Source: CALZKI01 sp964567585
GTDB taxonomy: Bacteria; Bacillota; Clostridia; Lachnospirales; Lachnospiraceae
Length of the DNA: 10,893 bases
Direction of reading: 5' to 3'
Assembly (NCBI GenBank): GCA_964567585.1
Contig: CAZMND010000074.1
Location: 1-10,893, forward strand
In this document: positions 4,477 through 10,893 of the stretch, one piece after another
How positions within the stretch are numbered: position 1 is the stretch's first letter
Layout: each line of letters starts with the position of its first letter
Position numbers and translations under genes: made by a program
Notes under the pieces: generated by a model
Seen by the model: the letters and a program-made list of their open reading frames with translations, nothing else
Told to the model about the DNA's origin: nothing
The model's database searches: none

Positions 4477-7115
4477 GTGAAAAATTAGTTTTAATTGATG
4501 GACATAGCATTTTGAACAGAGCGTTTTATGGCGTGCCGGATTTGACAAATTCAAGTGGTATGCACACTAATGCGATATATGGATTTTTAAATATTCTTTT
4601 TAAAATTCTGGATGAAGAAAAACCGGATTATCTGGTGGTTGCATTTGATTTAAAGGCACCCACTTTCCGACATGAAATTTATAAAGAATATAAGGGGACG
4701 AGAAAACCGATGCCGCAGGAGCTTCATATGCAGGTGCCGGTGATGAAAGAACTTTTGACTGCAATGCATATTAAAATAATGTCAAAAGAGGGCTTGGAAG
4801 CTGATGACATTTTAGGTACACTGGCAAAAAGTGCACAGGTAAAAGGAATCGAGGTTTCCCTTGTGTCAGGCGATCGTGATTTGTTGCAGATTTCCGATGA
4901 ACATATTAAAATTCGTATTCCGAAGACTAAAGGCGGAAAAACGGAAGTGGAAGACTATTATCCTCAAGATGTGAAGGCAGCTTATGGTGTAACACCGCTG
5001 GAATTTATTGATGTGAAAGCACTTCAGGGAGATACTGCGGACAATATTCCGGGAGTTCCGAAGATTGGTGCGAAAACAGCAACTGACTTGATTAGTCAAT
5101 TCGGAAGCGTGGAAAATATATATGAGCACATTGATGAAATCACCAAAAAGTCTGTAAAAGAAACACTTGCAGTCAACAGGGAATTGGCAGAACTCAGCAA
5201 GGTTTTGGCGACAATCAACATTCAGGCGGATGTTGATACCAATTTAAGTGATGCAAGAGTGGGTGAATTTTTCACGGAAGAATCTTATCCGGTTTTTAAA
5301 GAACTGGAGTTAAAGAGTTATTTGAAAAAGTTTGATCATGTTGCGCCGAAGGAGGAAGTGATTTCTTATCAGACGCTGGAAGATATGATGGAGGTTGAGA
5401 ATTGTTTTGCAGCCTTTGCAAAAGAGGATAAAGTGGCTGTGATGCCTGTGGTTCAAAAAACAGGCAGAGAAAAAAAACTTCTTGCAACGCTTGTAGTGGC
5501 AAAGGAAAGACAGATTTACTATATGCCGGTGTGTGGTTTTATGACAGAGCAGTATTTTGCGCAGAAGTTGACAGACCTTGCTAAAAATACCACTGTCATC
5601 GGGTTTAATTTGAAACCGCAATATGCTTTTTATGATGTAAAAGATACCGGGAATTTCTTTGATATTTTGATTGCGGCGTATTTGATTAATCCACTGAAAA
5701 GTGATTATGAAATTATTGATGTGGCAAATGAATATCTGGGCCTAATGATACCGGATTTTAAAGAAAAGTTTGGAAAAGACAGTGTCGATACATTGTTTGA
5801 ACAAAAGAATGAAGAACTTATTTCTTATATGGCAAAACAGGCGGTGGTTTGTTTTGATGCATATGAAATTTTGAAAGAAAAGCTCAAAGAAGAAGGAATG
5901 ATTTCCCTTTTTGAAGAGATTGAAATGCCGCTTTCGCTGGTTCTTTATGAGATGGAGAAAAATGGTGTTACTGTAAGAAAAGAAGCTTTAAATGCTTATT
6001 CGGAAGAACTGAAAAAGCAGATAGATGTACTTGTAACAAGTATCTATGAAAAGGCGGGAATGGAATTCAATATAAATTCGCCAAAACAGCTTGGAGAAGT
6101 TCTGTTTGAAAAACTGGGAATTCCGGGCGGAAAGAAAACGAAGACCGGCTATTCCACAGCCGTGGATGTATTGGAAAAATTGCAGGCGGAATATCCTATT
6201 GTTTCGGAAGTTTTGCAGTACAGGACTTTGGCGAAGCTTAATTCCACATATGCAGAAGGCCTTGTAAACCATATTGAAGATGACAATAAGATTCATACGA
6301 ATTTTAACCAGACCATTACAGCTACGGGACGTATCTCATCGACAGAACCGAATTTACAGAACATTCCGATGCGTATGGAAATGGGGAGACTCATTCGTAA
6401 GGTTTTTGTGCCGGAAGATGGTTATATTTTTACAGATGCGGATTATTCTCAGATTGAACTTCGTATTTTGGCCCATTTAAGTCAGGATGAACAGCTGATT
6501 GAAGCATATAAAATGGACGAGGATATTCATAGAATTACGGCCTCAAAGGTGTTTAACACACCATTTGAAGAAGTAACGGATTTACAAAGACGTAATGCGA
6601 AAGCCGTAAACTTTGGTATTGTGTATGGAATCAGTTCTTTTGGTTTAAGCCAGGATCTGAGTATTTCACCAAAGGAAGCAGCGGCTTATATTAAGCAGTA
6701 TTTTAGCACCTATCCGAAGGTAAAAGAGTATCTGGATACTTTGGTTGCAGATGCCAAGGAAAAAGGCTATGTAACGACGATGTTTGGAAGAAAACGTCCG
6801 ATTCCAGAGCTTTCTTCTTCGAACTTTATGCAGAGGGCTTTCGGGGAGCGAATTGCGATGAATTCGCCGATTCAGGGAACGGCTGCGGACATAATGAAAA
6901 TTGCTATGATAGCCGTTTTTAGAAAATTGAAGGAAAAGAATTTAAAATCAAAGCTTATTTTGCAGATTCACGATGAACTGGTTGTGGAAACCGCGCAGGA
7001 TGAAATAGAAGAAGTGAAACAAATCGTGATAGAATGTATGAAAAATGCAGCTTCCGTGGCAGTTTCCTTGGAAGTGGATTTACACACCGGAAGTAACTGG
7101 TACGAGGCAAAATAG
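4473..7115 (+). CDS. polA: DNA polymerase I
   Basis: The product has 880 residues, the usual length for Gram-positive PolI, and fills gaps and removes RNA primers in replication and repair. Residues 1 to about 290 are the 5' nuclease: LVLIDG (D9), GLEADD (D111, D112), SGDRD (D134, D136) and the DNA-binding DTADNIPGVPKIGAKTA helix-hairpin region. Residues about 300-470 correspond to the proofreading 3'-5' exonuclease domain, but the D-x-E motif is not evident, so it is probably inactive. Residues about 480-880 are the polymerase: TGRISSTEPNLQNIP, motif A DYSQIELR (D657), motif B RRNAKAVNFGIVYG (K710, F714) and motif C QIHDE (D834). ATG4473 overlaps the upstream stop by 4 nt, and GGTGG at 4461-4465 is a plausible ribosome site. 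The open frame extends upstream to 4374, but that start would run deep into the previous gene. Confidence 0.97.
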   Translation: MSEKLVLIDGHSILNRAFYGVPDLTNSSGMHTNAIYGFLNILFKILDEEKPDYLVVAFDLKAPTFRHEIYKEYKGTRKPMPQELHMQVPVMKELLTAMHIKIMSKEGLEADDILGTLAKSAQVKGIEVSLVSGDRDLLQISDEHIKIRIPKTKGGKTEVEDYYPQDVKAAYGVTPLEFIDVKALQGDTADNIPGVPKIGAKTATDLISQFGSVENIYEHIDEITKKSVKETLAVNRELAELSKVLATINIQADVDTNLSDARVGEFFTEESYPVFKELELKSYLKKFDHVAPKEEVISYQTLEDMMEVENCFAAFAKEDKVAVMPVVQKTGREKKLLATLVVAKERQIYYMPVCGFMTEQYFAQKLTDLAKNTTVIGFNLKPQYAFYDVKDTGNFFDILIAAYLINPLKSDYEIIDVANEYLGLMIPDFKEKFGKDSVDTLFEQKNEELISYMAKQAVVCFDAYEILKEKLKEEGMISLFEEIEMPLSLVLYEMEKNGVTVRKEALNAYSEELKKQIDVLVTSIYEKAGMEFNINSPKQLGEVLFEKLGIPGGKKTKTGYSTAVDVLEKLQAEYPIVSEVLQYRTLAKLNSTYAEGLVNHIEDDNKIHTNFNQTITATGRISSTEPNLQNIPMRMEMGRLIRKVFVPEDGYIFTDADYSQIELRILAHLSQDEQLIEAYKMDEDIHRITASKVFNTPFEEVTDLQRRNAKAVNFGIVYGISSFGLSQDLSISPKEAAAYIKQYFSTYPKVKEYLDTLVADAKEKGYVTTMFGRKRPIPELSSSNFMQRAFGERIAMNSPIQGTAADIMKIAMIAVFRKLKEKNLKSKLILQIHDELVVETAQDEIEEVKQIVIECMKNAASVAVSLEVDLHTGSNWYEAK

Positions 7116-7126
7116 AAGGATACAGA

Positions 7127-7732
7127 ATGAAAATCATAGGTATTACAGGCGGTGTTGGCTGCGGAAAGAGCGAAGTCATCCGCTATATTATGAAAAACTA
7201 CAATTGTTTTGTGATTTTTGCGGATGATGTGGCAAAACAGTTACAACAAAAGGGCAATCTGTGTTATGATAGGATTGTTGGATTGCTTGGAAAGCAGATA
7301 CTTTCTGAAGATGGTGAAATCGACAAAGGTAAAATGGCAGCCCGAATTTTTGCCGATGAGACCTTACTTGATAAAGTCAATGCAATCATTCATCCCGCTG
7401 TGTATGATTATGTGTCAGAAAAGATTGCGGAATATAAGAAAAAGAACGAAATCGACTTTTTTATCATTGAAGCAGCCTTGCTAATCGAGTGCGGATATGG
7501 GAAAATAGTGGATGAAATGTGGTATGTATATACTGCGGATGAAATCAGACGGGAGAGACTCAAGCAAACCCGGGGATATTCAGATGAAAAAATCAGTCAG
7601 ATTTTTTCAAGTCAGTTATCCTACGAAGAGTTTAGAAATGCCAGCTCTTTTATGATTGATAACAATGACAGAGTGGAAAATACACAGAAGCAAATAGATA
7701 ATAAATTGGAGGAATATTTATGTCAGAAGTGA
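7127..7732 (+). CDS. coaE: Dephospho-CoA kinase
   Basis: This 201-residue cytosolic enzyme phosphorylates the ribose 3'-hydroxyl of dephospho-CoA with ATP, the last step of coenzyme A synthesis. It begins with the P-loop GITGGVGCGKS (G8-S15). FADDVAK (D33, D34) forms the conserved substrate-site acidic region. IIHPAV carries the family histidine, IIEAALLIE matches the third strand, and the RERLKQTRGYSDEKI segment with a following SQLS is the lid and nucleotide region. The length is normal. AGAAGGA at 7114-7120 overlaps the polA stop and supports ATG7127. The gene follows polA by 11 bases, a pairing known in many Firmicutes, and its last 13 bases overlap the next gene. Confidence 0.95.
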   Translation: MKIIGITGGVGCGKSEVIRYIMKNYNCFVIFADDVAKQLQQKGNLCYDRIVGLLGKQILSEDGEIDKGKMAARIFADETLLDKVNAIIHPAVYDYVSEKIAEYKKKNEIDFFIIEAALLIECGYGKIVDEMWYVYTADEIRRERLKQTRGYSDEKISQIFSSQLSYEEFRNASSFMIDNNDRVENTQKQIDNKLEEYLCQK

Positions 7733-9873
7733 ATAAATATCCGGGACAACTGGTTTTTGGTTTAGATATTGGTACAAGAAGTATTGTAGGTACAGTGGGC
7801 TACAAAATAGGAGAGAAATTCTATGTTGTGGCACAGCGCGTAAAAGAGCATGAGACCCGTGCAATGTTGGATGGACAGATTCATGACATTACTGCGGTGG
7901 CTAACACCATACAGGAAGTTAAATGTCAACTTGAATTTGCGGTTGGTAAACCATTAAAAGAAGTATGTATTGCAGCGGCCGGTCGTGTGCTTCGTACCAT
8001 TACCAGTCATGTGGATTTGGAATATCCAAGCGAAAAGGAGATGACGGAAGAAGATATTCTGGGATTGGATTCTTTGGGCGTTGAAAAAGCCTATGAGGAA
8101 TTTCAGGCATCTAATAAAGATATGGATATGAAATTTTACTGTGTTGGTTACACGATTATCCGTTATTATTTGAACGGCTATCAGATTACCAACTTACAGG
8201 GACATAAGGCTAAGAAGGTAGGAGCGGATTTAATTACCACATTCTTACCGGATGACGTTGTTGACGGTCTGTATAAGGCGGTGGAAATGGCAGGTCTTGA
8301 GGTTGCTAACCTTACTTTGGAACCGATTGCGGCCATTCGTGTGGCAATTCCGGAAAGATTCCGTATGTTAAATATCGGTCTTATCGATGTTGGGGCAGGT
8401 ACAAGCGATATTTCCGTGACAAAAGACGGTAGTATTGTGGCATATGGTATGATTCCGACAGCCGGTGACAGTATCACGGAAGCACTGGCACATCATTGTC
8501 TCGTGGATTTTAATGCGGCAGAAAAAATCAAACGCGAAATGGGCGAAAAGGATGAAGTTACATTTGAAGATATTATGGGACTTCCGCAGACCTGTAAGAG
8601 TGAAGAATTATTCCAAGTAATTGCGCCTGCAATTGGAGGAATGGCAAAACAGGCGGCTGACAAAATCCGTGAATTAAACGGTGACAGACCGGTTAGTGCG
8701 GTATTCGTTGTCGGTGGAGGCGGTAAAATTGACGGCTATACCGAAGGTATCGCAAGAGAACTTGGAATTCAGGTGGAAAGAGTTGCCCTTCGTGGTGAAG
8801 AAGTTATGCAGAAAATCGAATTCCTTGAAAACGATGTGAAGAAGGATTCGCTTCTTGTTACGCCAATTGGTATCTGTTTGAGTTTTTATGAACAGAACAA
8901 TAACTTTATTTATGTTTCATTTAATGATGACAGAATTAAACTTTATGACAACAACCATTTGACAGTAGTAGATGTGGCGATGCAGGCAGATTTCCAGAAT
9001 GAAAATCTGTTTCCACGCAGAGGAAAGGAATTGACTTTTGTAGTCAATGGTAAATCCAAGATTGTCAGAGGACAGCTTGGTGAAGCAGCGGTTATTGCAG
9101 TAAATGGTGAAGAGGCAGATTTACATACAGCCATTAAGGCAAACGATATTGTCAGAATTGAATCTTCTACAGCAGGTGAGGATGCAAAGATGACCATCGG
9201 AAAATTGCCTGAATTTAGCGGAAAAATTGATGTTTATGTGAATGATCAGATTGTTTCCCTTCCGAAGTTCGCGAATGTGAATGGTGCGCTTCAGTCCGAA
9301 TATTACAGCATTTGTGATGGAGATGAGATTGAATTTTTAGATTACTATACAGTAAAACAAATCATCGAATTTATGGATGTTTTACTGGATGAAAATATGC
9401 ATATCTACGTGAATAACAAGGTCGCAGATATGGATACAAAGGTATATGGTAACTTCTCGGTTATGTGGTCTATGGCGAAATTAGAATCGGAGGATGACGA
9501 TGATATGCCACAGTCCTATGATGAACTGGAAGAAGATGATGTTTATGAAACAGTAGAAAGTACTCCGGCGGCTACGCAGGTAAATGCACCGGCAAATACA
9601 CCTGTACAAGAGGAACAAAAAATAGTGACTGAAACAGTCAATACACAGCCGGTAAAACCATTGGAACAGCAAATCGGTGTTATCGTAAACGGAAGAACTT
9701 ATATTTTGAAGGGTAAACCGGAATATGTCTTTGTAGACGTATTTGATTACATTGATTTTGATTTATCAAGACCACAGGGATGTGGTATTGTTACGACTCT
9801 CAATAAACAGCCGGCTCAATATATGGAAACCTTAAAGCATGGCGATGTGATTGAAATTTATTGGAAAAAGTAG
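7720..9873 (+). CDS. FtsA-like actin-fold ATPase with a long C-terminal extension (cell division FtsA domain-containing protein)
   Basis: The product has 717 residues, far longer than classic FtsA (about 420). Residues about 11-375 are an actin/Hsp70-type ATPase. Phosphate 1 is GLDIGT (D16), a FtsA-type SHS2 insert spans roughly 80-205, phosphate 2 is LIDVGAGTSD (D223) and the adenosine motif is VVGGGGK (330-336). From about 437, short segments recur with a V-N-G/N-x start and a GD-[EV]-I-E-like end (438-480, 504-539, 653-712), suggestive of repeated beta-grasp-like modules. Residues about 588-650 are an acidic, then Pro/Thr/Gln-rich linker. The classic C-terminal membrane helix of FtsA is not seen. 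A strong GGAGG at 7708-7712 supports ATG7720, inside the end of coaE. A role in cell shape or division is inferred from the fold; it is probably not the primary FtsA, as no ftsZ is adjacent. Confidence 0.82.
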   Translation: MSEVNKYPGQLVFGLDIGTRSIVGTVGYKIGEKFYVVAQRVKEHETRAMLDGQIHDITAVANTIQEVKCQLEFAVGKPLKEVCIAAAGRVLRTITSHVDLEYPSEKEMTEEDILGLDSLGVEKAYEEFQASNKDMDMKFYCVGYTIIRYYLNGYQITNLQGHKAKKVGADLITTFLPDDVVDGLYKAVEMAGLEVANLTLEPIAAIRVAIPERFRMLNIGLIDVGAGTSDISVTKDGSIVAYGMIPTAGDSITEALAHHCLVDFNAAEKIKREMGEKDEVTFEDIMGLPQTCKSEELFQVIAPAIGGMAKQAADKIRELNGDRPVSAVFVVGGGGKIDGYTEGIARELGIQVERVALRGEEVMQKIEFLENDVKKDSLLVTPIGICLSFYEQNNNFIYVSFNDDRIKLYDNNHLTVVDVAMQADFQNENLFPRRGKELTFVVNGKSKIVRGQLGEAAVIAVNGEEADLHTAIKANDIVRIESSTAGEDAKMTIGKLPEFSGKIDVYVNDQIVSLPKFANVNGALQSEYYSICDGDEIEFLDYYTVKQIIEFMDVLLDENMHIYVNNKVADMDTKVYGNFSVMWSMAKLESEDDDDMPQSYDELEEDDVYETVESTPAATQVNAPANTPVQEEQKIVTETVNTQPVKPLEQQIGVIVNGRTYILKGKPEYVFVDVFDYIDFDLSRPQGCGIVTTLNKQPAQYMETLKHGDVIEIYWKK

Positions 9874-9882
9874 GAGTAATTT

Positions 9883-10680
9883 ATGAGACTATGTAGTATT
9901 GCCAGTGGAAGCAGCGGCAATTGTATATATGTAGGCTCTGATGCTACGCATTTGCTTGTAGATACAGGAATCAGTTGTAAGAGAATGGTGGCGGGAGTTG
10001 AGTCCCTTGGGATAAAACCTTCCGAACTGGATGGAATTTTAATTACCCACGAACATTCCGACCATATCAGTGGTCTCGGGATTCTGGCGCGAAAATACGA
10101 GATTCCTATTTATACCACAAAAGCAACGTTTGAAGCAATTGAACAGGATAAGAAAATAGGCCTTCTTCCGGAAGGCTTGTTTCACGAAGTGAAGTATGAT
10201 GAGAAATTTACCATAAAGGATATATCAGTATATCCTGTGAAAATTTCCCATGATGCCAGAAAGCCTGTGGCGTACAGAGTTCAGTATGAAAAGAAAAAGG
10301 TCGGCATTTTGACGGACCTTGGTAATTTTAATGATTATATTGTAGAGTGTATGGCAGATTTGGATGCGGTTTTATTGGAAGCCAATCACGATGTGAATAT
10401 GCTTCAGGTCGGACCATATCCTTATTATTTGAAACAGCGTATTTTAAGTGACAGAGGGCATTTGTCCAACGAACTTTGCGGACGGTTACTTGACCGCATC
10501 TTACACGATGGAACAAAAAATGTGATTCTTGGGCACTTAAGCAAGGAAAACAATATGCCGGAGCTGGCATATGAAACCGTAAGACTTGAAATTGATATGT
10601 CTGATTCGCCTTACAAGGCAAAGGATTTTAATTTATCCGTTGCAAAAAGAAGTGAAGTGTCAGATGTAATTGAAATCTAA
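9883..10680 (+). CDS. walJ: WalJ/YycJ-type MBL-fold metallo-hydrolase
   Basis: This 265-residue protein has the metallo-beta-lactamase fold. The zinc motif is THEHSDH (H56, H58, D60, H61), with further likely ligands H123 (KISHDA), D145 (LTDLGN) and H218 (LGHLS). The start MRLCSIASGSSGNCIYV and the motifs LEANHD and GHLSN are typical of the YycJ/WalJ family, which has been linked to DNA processing and repair and in bacilli sits in the walKR operon. No walKR genes are visible here; it follows the FtsA-like gene by 9 bases. AGGAG at 9872-9876 overlaps the preceding stop. It has no signal peptide and is expected to be cytosolic. The family assignment is strong, while the exact substrate is unknown. 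Confidence 0.88.
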   Translation: MRLCSIASGSSGNCIYVGSDATHLLVDTGISCKRMVAGVESLGIKPSELDGILITHEHSDHISGLGILARKYEIPIYTTKATFEAIEQDKKIGLLPEGLFHEVKYDEKFTIKDISVYPVKISHDARKPVAYRVQYEKKKVGILTDLGNFNDYIVECMADLDAVLLEANHDVNMLQVGPYPYYLKQRILSDRGHLSNELCGRLLDRILHDGTKNVILGHLSKENNMPELAYETVRLEIDMSDSPYKAKDFNLSVAKRSEVSDVIEI

Positions 10681-10695
10681 TACAAATCTAATACA
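10674..10695 (+). repeat. 11-bp perfect tandem duplication across the walJ stop codon
   Basis: AATCTAATACA occurs twice back to back (10674-10684 and 10685-10695). The first copy contains the TAA stop of the walJ-like gene and the second leads into the next ribosome binding site. The duplication moves the start of the downstream gene 11 bases away but does not alter either frame. Slipped replication is the simplest cause. Confidence 0.75.
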
Positions 10696-10712
10696 TTTGG
10701 AGGAAAAATATT

Positions 10713-10893
10713 ATGAAAAAAGCCATTATTACAGTAGTAGGTAAGGATACAGTGGGTATTATTGCAGGTGTTTGTACCTATCTTGCAGAAAATCAGATTA
10801 ATATTCTTGATATCTCACAGACAATTGTTGACGGATATTTCAATATGATGATGATTGTTGATTATGCGAATGCAACAAAGGCATTTGGCGATG
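10713..10893 (+). CDS. ACT-domain protein (UPF0237 type), 3' end beyond window
   Basis: Sixty residues are visible. The sequence MKKAIITVVGKDTVGIIAG followed by TYLAENQINILDISQTIV and a MMMIVDY strand is an ACT fold: a strand, the G-K-D-x-x-G-I-[IV]-A ligand loop, a helix, then NILDI. Small proteins of this type, about 90 residues, are thought to sense a small ligand such as an amino acid. They are often followed by a UPF0210 (PFL-like) gene, which would lie just outside. GGAGG at 10699-10703 lies 9 bases before ATG10713. The gap after walJ is 32 bases with no terminator, so it probably belongs to the same operon. Confidence 0.88.
   Translation, partial: MKKAIITVVGKDTVGIIAGVCTYLAENQINILDISQTIVDGYFNMMMIVDYANATKAFGD

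Noticed and set aside
5310..5621. Reverse-strand open frames inside polA and other genes
   Set aside because: They lie opposite well-supported conserved genes, have no recognisable domains and look like shadows of the coding strand.
5340..5900. Functional proofreading exonuclease in PolI
   Set aside because: The region is present in length but the acidic D-x-E metal-binding motif is not seen, as in other Gram-positive PolI enzymes.
1..10893. CRISPR array, insertion sequence or riboswitch
   Set aside because: I found no regularly spaced repeats, no transposase with terminal inverted repeats and no long structured leader.

Overview
The window looks like chromosome of a low-GC Gram-positive anaerobe, most likely a Lachnospiraceae-type member of the Clostridia. 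The basis is the gene content and order (small zinc-finger membrane protein, polA, coaE, a long FtsA-like protein, a WalJ-type metallo-hydrolase, an ACT-domain protein), strong AGGAG-type ribosome binding sites, an AT-rich composition and a PolI with a decayed proofreading domain. This is inferred from recognised families, not from a database match. Every gene is on the + strand and none of the genes wholly inside the window looks broken.

Positions 1-265: the 3' end of a tRNA-Leu gene, its terminator, a scar-like segment that repeats the last 15 bases of the tRNA and also carries an inverted copy of its T-arm, a second long hairpin terminator, and a strong promoter whose -35 box lies inside a perfect 19-bp palindrome.

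Positions 272-4022: a probable accessory block placed directly downstream of the tRNA. It holds a short HipA/HipT-like kinase, a protein built from a HipA-N-subdomain-like segment plus a catalytically dead serine-recombinase remnant with its helix-turn-helix, a membrane-anchored lipase-type alpha/beta hydrolase, and a Cu/Zn superoxide dismutase without a signal peptide. The kinase and the dead recombinase look like a two-gene toxin-antitoxin or phage-defence unit in which the usual HipS and HipB parts might be fused on one chain. This is the most interesting part of the window. The block ends at a hairpin terminator at 4030-4082.

Positions 4084-10893: a tight housekeeping operon starting from an extended -10 promoter at 4084-4112. 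Its order is zinc-finger/anti-sigma-like membrane protein, polA (4-nt overlap), coaE (11-nt gap), FtsA-like ATPase (13-nt overlap), walJ-like metallo-hydrolase (9-nt gap), and an ACT-domain protein cut by the window end. No internal terminators are visible, so these genes are probably co-transcribed. They cover DNA replication and repair, CoA synthesis and a cytoskeletal ATPase. No intergenic stretch exceeds 300 bases.
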